The translations under genes were made by a program, and so were the position numbers. Under the pieces are notes generated by a model. The model saw only the letters and a program-made list of their open reading frames with translations. It did no database searches and had not been told where the DNA came from. Shown here in pieces: positions 31,031-39,413 of a stretch of 45,868 bases of DNA. Where the stretch lies: positions 1-45,868 of the forward strand of contig JAHBWD010000070.1 in NCBI GenBank assembly GCA_019637175.1, in the 5' to 3' direction. This stretch comes from Labilithrix sp. GTDB lineage: Bacteria; Myxococcota_A; Polyangia; Polyangiales; Polyangiaceae. Positions within the stretch are counted from its first letter, which is position 1. Every line of letters starts with the position of its first letter.

Positions 31031-31882
31031 ATGCGCGTGCTCGGCGCCTTGACGCTCGCTGTCGGCCTGACGGTCGCGACGCCGGCGAGCGCGCAGCCCC
31101 GGCGCGTCTACGAGCTGAAGCACGAGGTCGCGCTCGACGTGAGCGTCACGGCGAGCGCCTTCACGCTCATGATCGCGGCGGAGGTGCTCAAAGACCACGT
31201 CGCGCCTCGCGCTTGTCGCTGGTGCGATCGCGACGCCTCGGGCGCCGACGCGCTGAACCCGATCGATCGCGGCGTACGGAGCTCGCTCCGGTGGAGCGAC
31301 GGCGCGACCGCGCGTCGGATCTCCGACGTGACGGCGTTCGCGATCGTCCCGGCGACGTCGCTCGGCACGATGGCGGGCGCGTCGGCGCACGACGGCGCGT
31401 CCTCGGGCTACGCGCTCGACATGCTGCTCGTGCTCGAGGCGGTCGCGCTGAGCGGCCTCGCCAACCAGCTCGCCAAGCTCACGTTCGCGCGCGAGCGCCC
31501 GTTCGTGCACGCGCTCTCGGACGCAGAGAAACCGCGCACGTCCGACGACAACCTCTCGTTCTACTCGGGTCACACGTCGCTCACGTTCTCGGTCGCGGCG
31601 GCGAGCGGCACGATCGCGTCGCTGCGCGACTATCGTCTCGCGCCGCTCGTCTGGGGCACGCTCGTCCCGATGGCGGCGCTCACGGGCTTCATGCGGATCG
31701 CCGGCGATCGTCACTACCTCACCGACGTGCTCGCCGGCGCGATCCTCGGCGGCGCGATCGGCGCGCTCGTGCCCGTCGTCTTCCACGGGCGCAGGCGCGA
31801 GCCGCTCGATCCGGCGACCGGCGCGGGCGCGCCGGCGCCGGCGGGCCTCCCGCCGATGATCACGCTGGGCGGCGCCTTCTGA
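31031..31882 (+). CDS. Exported PAP2-family phosphatase
   Basis: 283 residues. The signal peptide is cleaved after ASA (about residue 21). The three PAP2 acid-phosphatase motifs are present: K149-x6-RP (KLTFARERP), Y-SGH (179-181; the usual Pro-Ser-Gly-His has Tyr before Ser), and R222-x5-H228-x3-D232 (RIAGDRHYLTD). Several hydrophobic helices suggest a membrane-embedded or lipid-facing enzyme that dephosphorylates lipid pyrophosphates or phosphatidic acid at the periplasmic side. A Cys pair (ACRWC, 61-65) lies before the catalytic region. It is divergent from the DUF5924/DUF2914-like gene and convergent with the lipoprotein at 31908. Confidence 0.93.
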   Translation: MRVLGALTLAVGLTVATPASAQPRRVYELKHEVALDVSVTASAFTLMIAAEVLKDHVAPRACRWCDRDASGADALNPIDRGVRSSLRWSDGATARRISDVTAFAIVPATSLGTMAGASAHDGASSGYALDMLLVLEAVALSGLANQLAKLTFARERPFVHALSDAEKPRTSDDNLSFYSGHTSLTFSVAAASGTIASLRDYRLAPLVWGTLVPMAALTGFMRIAGDRHYLTDVLAGAILGGAIGALVPVVFHGRRREPLDPATGAGAPAPAGLPPMITLGGAF

Positions 31883-31907
31883 CACGAGCGGAGGAGACGC
31901 CGGCGCC

Positions 31908-33194
31908 TCAGGGAGTCTTCGCGGACTTGATCAGATCGCACCTTCGCGCGCCGAGCGGCGCGACGCGATACACGCGCATGACGGCCTCCTTCTCTCGCCA
32001 CACGAGGAGCGATTGGTTGCCGAGCAGCCTGCGCGGCCCGCTCCGCGGGTAGAAGTAGGTGTGATCGCCGCCGCCTTCCGTCATCGATTGGGCGACGATG
32101 TTGCCGTCGTCGTCGACGGCGCCTCCGACGTCGGTGAGCTCCTTCACGATCTGCCCGCTCTGCATGTCGACGAGCGACACGACGTACGTGAGCGCGATCG
32201 CGCCGACCCTGTTCGGGCGTCCCTCGTTCCACTTGACGATCCCCCACTTGCCCGAAGGCGAGACCGACTCCCACCGATGCGCCGGCCACGGCCCGCTCGC
32301 CTTCGAAGGGAGCGGAACGCAGAGGAACGACGCTCGGATCGGGCGCGCGAGATCGAACACGTCGAGGCAGATCTGCGAGTCGCTCCGCCAGAACATCGCG
32401 CGCCCGTCGGCCGTCATGTCGAGGAGGTGCGTCTGTCCCCCGGTGAAAGGCTTCGGGCCGCGAGAGCGATCGGTAGGAAGGCTGACGTACTCACGGCCGG
32501 AGTTGCAGCCTGCGCCGTACTGTCGGCGGCAGCTCGGACAGTCCTGTCGCTGACAGCGCTCGTACACGAGGTGCTTGCCGTCGCGGCTCATCTCCATCCG
32601 GGCGCTGAGGAAGTCGTCGACGAGCGCGAACGACCGCCCGCCGTCGGGCGAGTGGTAGAGGTGCTCGTTCGAGATCACGAAGATGTGTCGCCCGTCGGGG
32701 CTCCACGCGAGGTCGAGGCCGATCTCGAGGTGTCGCACGTCGAAGCGGCGTCCGAGCCCGACCATGTCGCGGATGGCCGCGAGCGTCTCCGGCTTCGCGA
32801 GCTCCGCTTCGGTCGTCTCGTCGTCTCGGCTCGCGCTGAGCACGTTGAACGCCGGCGGGTCGCGATAGCCCTCGACCGCACAACCCGTCGCGCGATCGAC
32901 GACGACCGAATACGCGTCGCCGACGAGCAGCCAGATCTCCGTGGGGCTCGCGCCGCGTAGCAGCCCGATCCCGTCGACCTTCACCTTCGGATCGATCGGC
33001 TGCTTCGGCGGCGGCGGCGGGCCTTCGACGATCTTCGGCGGCGACGGCGGCGCAGGCGGAGGAGGAGCCGAACTTGCGGGAGTCGGCGCGACGGTGGGTT
33101 GTGCAGGGATCTCGACGGTCTTGCTCTTCGGTGCGGACTCGCAGCTCGCGACACCGGAGGCGACGGCGAAGAGGACGAGCGCGCGGCGCTGCAT
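31908..33194 (-). CDS. Lipoprotein with WD40-like (TolB-type) repeats
   Basis: 428 residues. The signal peptide ends GVASC, followed by a Pro/Ala-rich linker with PPPPAPPSPP. The body repeats short beta-propeller phrases of the TolB/PD40 sort: DLAWSPDGRHIFVIS (about 168-182), HSPDGGRSFALV, MSRDGKHLVYE, MTADGRAMFW and VSPSGKWGIVKW. A Cys-rich insertion (RCQRQDCPSCRRQYGAGC, about 215-232) interrupts the propeller. Probably a surface or periplasmic binding protein; the ligand is unknown. ATG 33194 was chosen because the signal peptide begins there; the frame stays open upstream without meaning. Confidence 0.85.
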   Translation of the reverse strand: MQRRALVLFAVASGVASCESAPKSKTVEIPAQPTVAPTPASSAPPPPAPPSPPKIVEGPPPPPKQPIDPKVKVDGIGLLRGASPTEIWLLVGDAYSVVVDRATGCAVEGYRDPPAFNVLSASRDDETTEAELAKPETLAAIRDMVGLGRRFDVRHLEIGLDLAWSPDGRHIFVISNEHLYHSPDGGRSFALVDDFLSARMEMSRDGKHLVYERCQRQDCPSCRRQYGAGCNSGREYVSLPTDRSRGPKPFTGGQTHLLDMTADGRAMFWRSDSQICLDVFDLARPIRASFLCVPLPSKASGPWPAHRWESVSPSGKWGIVKWNEGRPNRVGAIALTYVVSLVDMQSGQIVKELTDVGGAVDDDGNIVAQSMTEGGGDHTYFYPRSGPRRLLGNQSLLVWREKEAVMRVYRVAPLGARRCDLIKSAKTP

Positions 33195-33393
33195 GGCGAC
33201 CCCGAGATCACCACGGAGCGATGGCCGGCGCGACCGGCGCTTCGTCGACCACCTCTGCCACGACGTGCTCGACGGCGGGGCCTGCTTTGCCCACCAGGTG
33301 GACAAAATGCCTACCTTTTCGGAGGGCGAAGCCTCGTTTTCTCGGGGTTTTCGGGGGTAGCACCGCCGGCCCGAGGCGTGCTGAGAGGAGGGC

Positions 33394-34443
33394 ATGGCCA
33401 CCCGCCGCCTCGCGGCCCTCCTCCTCCTTCTGCCTTGTCTCGCCAACTGCGTCGCGCCCGAGGCCGACGACGACGCCGAGGCGCAAGCCGCCGAAGACGA
33501 GCTCCGCGCGCTGCCCGGACGCCCGGCGGATCGATCGACGCTCCCCGCGGGATACGACGCGCTCCCCGCCGCGCAGAAGCAAGAGCTGCTCTGGACGATG
33601 ATCCAGACGGGTCGCTACTGCGCGAAGACCGACACGCAGGGCACGTGTCTCGCGAAGCTCCCGACGGGAGGCTTCGGCTACTACATCCGCGCGATCCCCG
33701 CGCTCCTGTCGCTCCGCCCGACGTTCCATCACGCGAGCGACGAGGCGCCCGAAGGACGGCGCAAGATCTTCCATCCCTTCGGCGTCGCGGGTCGCGCCGA
33801 GTTCATTGCCGATTACACGGATGCGCCGAGCGCGCAGGGCGTCAGCCGGCGCGCTCCGTATTCGGGCCTCCTCGCGAACGACCGCAAGGCGATCCCGCTC
33901 ATCCTCCGCCTCGCGCCCGGCGGCGGTCCGAACCTCATCCCCGGCGCTTCGGTGAAGTTTCTCATCGACGGCAAGCCCTCACGGAACTTCGTGGCGATCA
34001 AGGACTTCGCCGGCGTGCCCGACGACGACTGGAACTACTTCCAGCAGGACATCGGGCACATCTATCCGGACGTGCCCTACCTCCTCAAAATCTACTTCCA
34101 GACGCAGACGAGAGATCCGAGCCACCTCCCGGTCCACCACCTCGGAGAGATCACGGCGAGCGGCGCCGACGTCGCCGAAGGCGCGCGGTCGACGCCCTAC
34201 GAGATCGTCCTCCGTCCGAACGCGGCCGTCGCGAGCCGCTTCCCCAACGGCGATCAGCACGACTACCGTCTCGACCTCACGCGCATCGAGGCCGGCACGC
34301 CGGTCTACGACGTGATGGCCCGCGCGAAGGAGTGGGATCGCACGTTCGAGAAGCTCGGGACGATCCGCACCACCTCGGAGCTCGTCGCGAGCGAAGGCGG
34401 CGACAAACAGCTCTACTTCAAGCACCCCGGCGCCAAGGAATGA
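33394..34443 (+). CDS. Exported protein with catalase-like sequence
   Basis: 349 residues. A signal peptide with Cys at 19 (CLANC; Asn at -1 makes a poor lipobox) is followed by an acidic linker. The central part (about 130-230) reads like the catalase-fold family: HPFGVAGRAEFIADY, then Pro-Tyr-Ser-Gly-Leu-Leu, a run of Arg/Leu, and GASVKFLIDGKPSRNFVAI, with a C-terminal end (TPVYDVMARA...TSELVASEGGDKQLYFKH). I see no catalytic His or clear heme Tyr of true catalases, so activity is doubtful. Proteins of this pattern recur in myxobacteria to my recollection. GAGGAGGG precedes the ATG. Confidence 0.78.
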   Translation: MATRRLAALLLLLPCLANCVAPEADDDAEAQAAEDELRALPGRPADRSTLPAGYDALPAAQKQELLWTMIQTGRYCAKTDTQGTCLAKLPTGGFGYYIRAIPALLSLRPTFHHASDEAPEGRRKIFHPFGVAGRAEFIADYTDAPSAQGVSRRAPYSGLLANDRKAIPLILRLAPGGGPNLIPGASVKFLIDGKPSRNFVAIKDFAGVPDDDWNYFQQDIGHIYPDVPYLLKIYFQTQTRDPSHLPVHHLGEITASGADVAEGARSTPYEIVLRPNAAVASRFPNGDQHDYRLDLTRIEAGTPVYDVMARAKEWDRTFEKLGTIRTTSELVASEGGDKQLYFKHPGAKE

Positions 34444-34449
34444 CGCTCT

Positions 34450-35676
34450 TCAGTCCGCGCCGAGGCCGGCTTCGAAGAGATCGCTCGGCGAAGCGAGGTT
34501 GCAGCCGACGTAGACGCCCGACGACCAGCTCCGCCCGACGATCGCGCGGAGCACCGAGCAGCGGCCTTCGGGCACGCGGAGCGTGACGATCTCTCCACTG
34601 CCGGCGCGCGCGGCGACGCTGCCGTTCAGCACGAACGTGACGTCGCCGCCGGTCGCGCGCGCCTCGATCGCGCCGCCGTTGGGATCGACCTCGTCGCCGA
34701 CGCCCATCCAGCGGGCCGCGAGCGCGCCCGGCGTCCTCACCTCGAGCGTGCACGCCTCGGGTCCGCGGACGCACGTGCGCGCTCCGGCGATGGCCTCGCG
34801 GATCGCCTCGCGCGACTTCTCCTTCGCGAGCACGAACGTCGTCGCGCGCAGCCACTCGCCGTGGCTGTCGGAGCCGCCCACCGCGGCGATCCTCCGCTTC
34901 TGCGCGCGCGCCTCACGATCGGTGAGGTGAGCGGCCTCGCGGAGCGAGCGATCCTCCTCGCCGACGAGGAACTGATCGCGCAGGTGGCTGACGCTCGTGT
35001 TGAACGTCTCGATCGAGTGCGCGTGCGTCGTGATCCACGCGATCTCCGGCGGCACCGCCGCGCCGCGGAACGCGCGCCACGACATGTCGGCGCGCAGCCG
35101 AGAGAACGGCGCCTCGGGGAGCGGGCGGTTGACGGGGTGGTTGATCGTCAGGATGCCGCCGCGCGCCACCCAGCGCTGGAAGAACCGCTCGGGGCGATCG
35201 CGACCCTCCTCGGAGGAAAAATCCGCGAGCACCTCTTCGAGATCGGCGAAGCTCGCGCCGACGTGTCCCCAGCGCGCGTCGGTGTACTCGAAGCCCGGGA
35301 TGACGACGAGATCGGGCGAGGGGCCCTGGAGGCGCGCGATCCGCTTCTTCAGCTCGTGCTGCGTCGAGAGCACCCGCGCCCGCTTCTCGTCGTCGGCGAA
35401 GAAGCGCGGAGAGACGTGCGGCGTCAAGACGACGAAGTCGAGCTCCTCGCTCTTCGCGAGCGAGAGCGTCTCCGGCAGCTCGCGGCTCACGTGCCGCGGC
35501 GAGTCCGGCGGCAGGACGTGACAGTGCAGATCGCCCGCGAAGATCGTGCGCTGTCCGACGCGCAGGCCGCGATCGACGCGCGGGTGATCGGCGCCGACCA
35601 TCGCCCGATCGATCCAGACGTTCGTCGAGCAGCCCGCGAGCAGGAGCGCCGACGCGATGACGAGCGCGCGCGTCAT
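34450..35676 (-). CDS. PHP/CehA-type metal-dependent phosphoesterase lipoprotein
   Basis: 408 residues. Lipobox LLLAGC. Metal-binding motifs of the PHP superfamily are in order: GDLHCH (49-53 region), DFVVLTPHVSP, VVIPGFEYTD, ILTINHPVNRP, ITTHAHSIE and GGSDSHG. These match the CehA/McbA-like branch that hydrolyses phosphate or carbamate esters. About 100 C-terminal residues form a separate beta-rich domain with a Cys pair (TCVRGPEACTLEV) and GRCSVLRA...GVYVGCN. Substrate unknown; location periplasmic or outer membrane. Its ATG overlaps the stop of the aminotransferase gene (ATGA), so the two are coupled. Confidence 0.9.
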   Translation of the reverse strand: MTRALVIASALLLAGCSTNVWIDRAMVGADHPRVDRGLRVGQRTIFAGDLHCHVLPPDSPRHVSRELPETLSLAKSEELDFVVLTPHVSPRFFADDEKRARVLSTQHELKKRIARLQGPSPDLVVIPGFEYTDARWGHVGASFADLEEVLADFSSEEGRDRPERFFQRWVARGGILTINHPVNRPLPEAPFSRLRADMSWRAFRGAAVPPEIAWITTHAHSIETFNTSVSHLRDQFLVGEEDRSLREAAHLTDREARAQKRRIAAVGGSDSHGEWLRATTFVLAKEKSREAIREAIAGARTCVRGPEACTLEVRTPGALAARWMGVGDEVDPNGGAIEARATGGDVTFVLNGSVAARAGSGEIVTLRVPEGRCSVLRAIVGRSWSSGVYVGCNLASPSDLFEAGLGAD

Positions 35677-36851
35677 GCGTCCTCCCGCACGCGCGCGGCG
35701 AGGCGCGCCGCGCCCTCGGCGAAGACGGGCTCGGGCGTGAGCAGGCTGACGACGAGGTGGGCGCCGCGATCCATGTCGAAGAAATACCCCGGCTGCACGG
35801 CGACGTGATCGCGTACGGCGAGATCGAGCGCCCATCGCTCGTCGGTCTTCATGTCGGGGACGCGCACGATCGCGTACCAGCCGCCTTCGACGTCGAGGAC
35901 GCTCGCCGAAGGCGCCTCCTTCATGATCGCGCGCAAGGCCCGGAGGTTCTCTCTCGCGCGCGCGCGGATCGCGTCTTCGGCCGCCGCGCGCGACGACAAG
36001 ATCGCGGGCAGCGCGTGCTGCACCGGCGTGCCGACGGAGAGGTACGCGTCGAGCACGAGCTCGAGGCGGCGCATCGCGCGCGCGGCGAGATCCTCGGCGC
36101 CCGAGACGCCGATCCAACCGAGCTTCATCTGCGGGAGCGCGGCGAGCTTGGAGAGCCCCGAGAGCGCGAACACGAGGCCGCGCGTCGCGCCGGCGACGGT
36201 GGCGACGCGACCCTCGGGCACGCGTTCGCTCATCGGATACGTCGCGAAGACCTCGTCGCTCACGATCGGCAGATCGAGATCGAGCATGCGCTCGAGCTCC
36301 TCTTCGCCGAGGTACGAGCCCGTGGGGTTGTTGGGGCTCACGACGACGATCGCCTTCGTGCGCGGGCTGATCGCCGCGCGAAGCGCCTCGAGATCGACGT
36401 GCCATCGCCCCGCGTGGACGAGCGGGTAGGTGCGGAGCGCGACCGACTCGAACTCGGCGAGGAAGCCGAGGAGGGGATAGCTCGGCGCGGGGACGAGGAT
36501 CTCGTCGCCGGGATCGCAGAGGACCTTGAAGAGGACGGCGTACGCCTCGCTCGTGCTCGCCGTCAGCGCGACGCGCGAGGGATCGACGGTCGCGCCGTGC
36601 GACGCGAAGGTCGCCGCCGCCGCCTCTCGCGCCGACGGGAGCCCGAGCGGCTCGGGCGCGTACACGAGGCTCCGCGGATCGGCGATCGCCGCGAGGATCG
36701 CGCTCGCGTCGTGAGGGATCCCGGCGGTCGTCGGGTTGCTCGTCGTCAGATCGAGCAGGCGCTCGCCCGCCGCGCGCGCGCGATCGAGCGCCACGAAGAG
36801 CGCGTTGGGCGCGTCGTCGCGCGCCGTACGGAGGGAGAACGTGGTGGGCAC
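35673..36851 (-). CDS. PLP-dependent class I/II aminotransferase
   Basis: 392 residues, fold type I aminotransferase. SNPTTAG near 38-44 for substrate carboxylate binding, PNNPTG at 173-178, an Asp in SDEVFATY (198-205) that contacts the PLP ring nitrogen, and the PLP Lys235 in SGLSKLAALPQMKLGW. The SGLSK...PQMKLGW stretch is like alanine/aspartate-type aminotransferases; substrate not certain. The GTG start gives a normal family length. It is first in a two-gene unit with the PHP-type lipoprotein. Confidence 0.94.
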   Translation of the reverse strand: MPTTFSLRTARDDAPNALFVALDRARAAGERLLDLTTSNPTTAGIPHDASAILAAIADPRSLVYAPEPLGLPSAREAAAATFASHGATVDPSRVALTASTSEAYAVLFKVLCDPGDEILVPAPSYPLLGFLAEFESVALRTYPLVHAGRWHVDLEALRAAISPRTKAIVVVSPNNPTGSYLGEEELERMLDLDLPIVSDEVFATYPMSERVPEGRVATVAGATRGLVFALSGLSKLAALPQMKLGWIGVSGAEDLAARAMRRLELVLDAYLSVGTPVQHALPAILSSRAAAEDAIRARARENLRALRAIMKEAPSASVLDVEGGWYAIVRVPDMKTDERWALDLAVRDHVAVQPGYFFDMDRGAHLVVSLLTPEPVFAEGAARLAARVREDA

Positions 36852-36906
36852 GACGGGACGAGCACCGTTTTACCGCGCCAGGGGCAGACGTGGTAGGAAC
36901 GCTTCG

Positions 36907-37530
36907 ATGAGGATGAGAAGCTCCCTCGCCGTCGTCACGTTCGCCCTGGCCGCTGCCTGCAACAAGCCGCCGGAGCCGGTCCCGGAGAAGCCCGCGGAGA
37001 CGTCCGCGCCCGCGGTCACCGCGAGCGCGACGCCGAGCCCGCACGTGCAGCCCGCCGCGGCGGGAGACGCAGGCGAGGCCCCCAGCGCCGGTCCCGACGA
37101 CATCGGCTACGACGCGCCCGCCGCGTGGGCGAGCGCGCCCAACCCGAGCCCGATGCGCAAGGCCACGTTCAAGATCCCGAAGGCCGGCGGCGAGCCCGAC
37201 GACGCCGAGCTCACCGTCTCGACCGCGTCCGGCGGCGTCGAGCCCAACGTCAAGCGATGGGAAGGTCAGTTCGGCGGCGCGAAGGCGAAGACCGAGCCGC
37301 GCTCCGTCAACGGGCTCAAGGTCACGGTCGTCGAGATCAAGGGCAAGTTCGCCGGCGGCGGGCCGATGATGGGTCAAGCCGGTCCGGCGAAGGAGAACCA
37401 GATGCTCCTCGGCGCCATCGTCGACGGCGGCGACAAGCAGCACTTCTTCAAGCTGATCGGCGGAGAGAAGACGGTCACGGCGGCGCGCAAAGACTTCGAC
37501 AAGTTCGTGTCGAGCTTCCGCGCGAAGTGA
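36907..37530 (+). CDS. Lipoprotein of unknown function
   Basis: 207 residues. The signal peptide ends LAAAC, followed by Asn and a Pro/Glu/Ala-rich linker to about residue 65. The globular part (about 68-207) has alternating beta strands and helices: WASAPNPSPMRKATFKIPKA, AELTVSTASGGVEPNVKRWEGQF and VNGLKVTVVEIKGKF, ending in an amphipathic helix (KDFDKFVSSFRAK). The pattern recalls small periplasmic alpha/beta domains that sense or bind ligands, but I do not recognise the family. GGAAC upstream is a weak ribosome site. It is convergent with the phospholipase D-like gene, three bases apart. Confidence 0.82.
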   Translation: MRMRSSLAVVTFALAAACNKPPEPVPEKPAETSAPAVTASATPSPHVQPAAAGDAGEAPSAGPDDIGYDAPAAWASAPNPSPMRKATFKIPKAGGEPDDAELTVSTASGGVEPNVKRWEGQFGGAKAKTEPRSVNGLKVTVVEIKGKFAGGGPMMGQAGPAKENQMLLGAIVDGGDKQHFFKLIGGEKTVTAARKDFDKFVSSFRAK

Positions 37531-37533
37531 CGC

Positions 37534-38118
37534 TCACCTTCGATCGAGCGGCCGCTCGCACTCGCGTCGCATCTTGCACCCCGCGCACTCGCGGCCGCGC
37601 CAGATCCGATCGAAGCGCTCTTGCGCGCCGTCGAGCATCGCGTGGTCGTCGGTGACGATCCCCATCTCGAAGTTGCGGCGCCCCTCGCCCTTGGCGCCGA
37701 GGCCCGCGCCGGTGAGGTTGGCGCTCCCGAGGTAGAGGAGCTTGCCGTCGATCGCGATCATCTTGAGGTGCACGCGGGGGCACCTCCTGAGCTCGACGCC
37801 GTGATCGCCGAGGCGCGCGAGCTCGCGCCGGAGCGGGCCGGACGGCGGTGACGCATGCAGGATGCACACGTCGACGCCGCGCCGCGCGAGATCGCCGAGC
37901 GTTTCGAAGAAGGAGACGTAGCGGCCCCGCGCGCGGGCGCGCGTGCCGATCGGCGCCTCGACCATCATCGTCTTGAGGTTCGCCGTCGAGATCCAGACGC
38001 TCACGGTCGCCCGCGCGATCGCGCGCGCGACGAGCTCGTCGTAGTGCGCGCCGTCGACGAGCAGCTTCGCGCGGATCGTTCGAGGATAACCCGTGGAAAT
38101 CGTTGACGTGGCGGCCAT
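37534..38118 (-). CDS. Single-HKD phospholipase D-like protein with C-terminal Cys cluster
   Basis: 194 residues, no signal peptide. One HKD motif: H117-x-K119-x4-D124 with GSAN (131-134), as in HLKMIAIDGKLLYLGSAN. Most phospholipase D enzymes have two HKD motifs; single-motif members (Nuc-type nucleases, some toxins) act as dimers. An earlier segment (VWISTANLKT, 41-50) matches the first beta strands. The C-terminus carries Cys178-x2-Cys181-x5-Cys187, possibly with Cys113 a metal or Fe-S site. TACAAT lies seven bases before the ATG. It is divergent from the Cys-rich lipoprotein at 38182. Confidence 0.85.
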   Translation of the reverse strand: MAATSTISTGYPRTIRAKLLVDGAHYDELVARAIARATVSVWISTANLKTMMVEAPIGTRARARGRYVSFFETLGDLARRGVDVCILHASPPSGPLRRELARLGDHGVELRRCPRVHLKMIAIDGKLLYLGSANLTGAGLGAKGEGRRNFEMGIVTDDHAMLDGAQERFDRIWRGRECAGCKMRRECERPLDRR

Positions 38119-38125
38119 GTAGCAG

Positions 38126-38131
38126 ATTGTA
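38126..38131 (-). promoter_or_regulatory. -10 element TACAAT, seven bases before the HKD gene ATG
   Basis: Minus-strand TACAAT-N7-ATG, the closest match to TATAAT in the window. The flanks read GTAG...CTAC. Confidence 0.5.
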
Positions 38132-38143
38132 CTACTTTCACCC

Positions 38144-38171
38144 TTGCCGGGGGCCCGAATCGCGCTAGACA
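38144..38171 (+). promoter_or_regulatory. Possible promoter TTGCCG-N16-TAGACA for the Cys-rich lipoprotein
   Basis: TTGCCG (38144-38149) and TAGACA (38166-38171) are 16 bases apart, and ATG 38182 follows ten bases later. Moderate matches to -35 and -10. Confidence 0.35.
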
Positions 38172-38181
38172 GGCGCCCACC

Positions 38182-39024
38182 ATGAAGCTCCTCAAGCTCC
38201 TTCTCGCTTCTCTTGCCGTCTCCTCCTTCGCGATCGCCGGGTGCTCGGCCGACGTCGATCCCGCCGCCGAAGGCGACGACGACGTCGAAGACATCGGCGT
38301 CTCGCAAGACGAGCTCGGCGCGCGCGCGCGCCAGTTCGTGGGCAAGTTCAACTGGGAGGGCGCCAGCTCGGGCGCGTTCGTCGACTTCGAGCAGCTCTCG
38401 CTCGACGCGAGCGGCGGGTACACGGCCAAGGTCGACGCCGGTCTCGTCAACCCCGCGGTGCGCTGCATCCGCTTCCCCTGCACGCTGCCCGAGTCGGGCG
38501 CGTGGAGCGTGTTCACCTCGGGCGGCAAGACGAAGATCCGCGTGAACCCCGCGGGCCGCAAGCCCTCGCGGAGCTACTGGGCGACCATCGCCAACGGCAC
38601 GCTCTCGCTCACGCGCTTCGGCCAGACGACGAAGCTCTTCAAGCAGAGCACGATCACGTGCGCGAACGTCCGCTGCGCGGCCGGCACGCACTGCGAGATG
38701 CGCGGCATCAACGGCGGCTCGATCCCCGTGTGCATCGCCGACGCGCCGCCGCCGCCGCCGCCTCCGGCGACGTGCGCCGCCGTGCTCTGCATGGTCGGCA
38801 CCGTCTGCGTCGAGAAGCCGACGGGCGCCGAGTGCGTCCCGCAGCCGCCGTGCGTGAAGACGGGCTGCTCCGGCCACGTCTGCTCCGATCGCTCGGTCAT
38901 CACGACGTGCGAGTTCCGCCCCGAGTACGCGTGCTACCAGCAGGCGACCTGCGAGCGTCAGGCGAACGGCCAGTGCGGCTTCACGCAGACGCCCGCGCTC
39001 CAGGCGTGCCTCGCCAACCCGTGA
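38182..39024 (+). CDS. Cys-rich lipoprotein
   Basis: 280 residues. Lipobox FAIAGC followed by Ser, then an acidic linker. An N-terminal beta-rich domain (about 50-160, GKFNWEGASSGAFVDFEQLSL) has one Cys pair. The last 110 residues hold about 16 Cys in short repeated units (CANVRCAAGTHCEM, CAAVLCMVGTVCVE, CVKTGCSGHVCSD) around a Pro7 linker. These look like disulfide-rich EGF- or follistatin-like modules found in myxobacterial exported proteins. Possible binding or adhesive role; no enzyme motif. It shares a 63-base divergent gap with the HKD gene and is followed seven bases later by the DUF4286-like gene. Confidence 0.87.
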   Translation: MKLLKLLLASLAVSSFAIAGCSADVDPAAEGDDDVEDIGVSQDELGARARQFVGKFNWEGASSGAFVDFEQLSLDASGGYTAKVDAGLVNPAVRCIRFPCTLPESGAWSVFTSGGKTKIRVNPAGRKPSRSYWATIANGTLSLTRFGQTTKLFKQSTITCANVRCAAGTHCEMRGINGGSIPVCIADAPPPPPPPATCAAVLCMVGTVCVEKPTGAECVPQPPCVKTGCSGHVCSDRSVITTCEFRPEYACYQQATCERQANGQCGFTQTPALQACLANP

Positions 39025-39031
39025 GCCGCGA

Positions 39032-39391
39032 TTGACGTTCTCCTACGTCGTTCGCACCGCCGTCGAGAGCCCGCGCGCGTTCGACGCCTACGTCGCCTGG
39101 CTCCGCGTCACGCACGTCGCCGACGTGTGTGACGCCGGGGCGAGCGACGCGGAGCTCGTGCTGATCGACGTCGGACCCGGCGAGCCTCGCGTCGTCGAGG
39201 TCCGTTACGTCTTCGCGTCACGCGAGGCCTTCGACGCGTATCTGAAGAACCACGCGCCGCGGCTTCGCCTCGACGGCATGCAAGAGCTCGCGCGGCTCGG
39301 GCTCGGCAGCGGGCACGGCGTCGTCTTCACGCGAACGACCGGAGAGAAAGTCCCGTGGCAGCGACCTTCGTCGCCGCCGCCGCCGCTCTGA
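39032..39391 (+). CDS. DUF4286-like small protein
   Basis: 119 residues, probably cytoplasmic. The pattern (Y)VVRTAVESPRAFDAYVAWL...VEVRYVFASREAFDAYLKNHAPRLRLDGMQEL fits the ferredoxin-like alpha/beta fold of DUF4286 proteins. A short Pro-rich tail ends it. Function of the family unknown. The start codon is TTG, the only in-frame candidate near the previous stop; no good ribosome site is seen, so it may rely on coupling from the upstream lipoprotein gene. Confidence 0.8.
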   Translation: MTFSYVVRTAVESPRAFDAYVAWLRVTHVADVCDAGASDAELVLIDVGPGEPRVVEVRYVFASREAFDAYLKNHAPRLRLDGMQELARLGLGSGHGVVFTRTTGEKVPWQRPSSPPPPL

Positions 39392-39395
39392 ACGC

Positions 39396-39401
39396 TACGA
39401 T
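39396..39401 (+). promoter_or_regulatory. -10-like element TACGAT before the SNF2 gene
   Basis: TACGAT lies 12 bases before GTG 39414, a slightly longer gap than in the other genes; could serve an independent SNF2 promoter. Confidence 0.3.
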
Positions 39402-39413
39402 TCCTCTGCCGGC

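Noticed and set aside
33195..33393. Extra gene upstream of the lipoprotein at 31908-33194
   Set aside because: The minus-strand frame stays open, but the translation is Arg-rich with no signal peptide continuity; the true start is ATG 33194.
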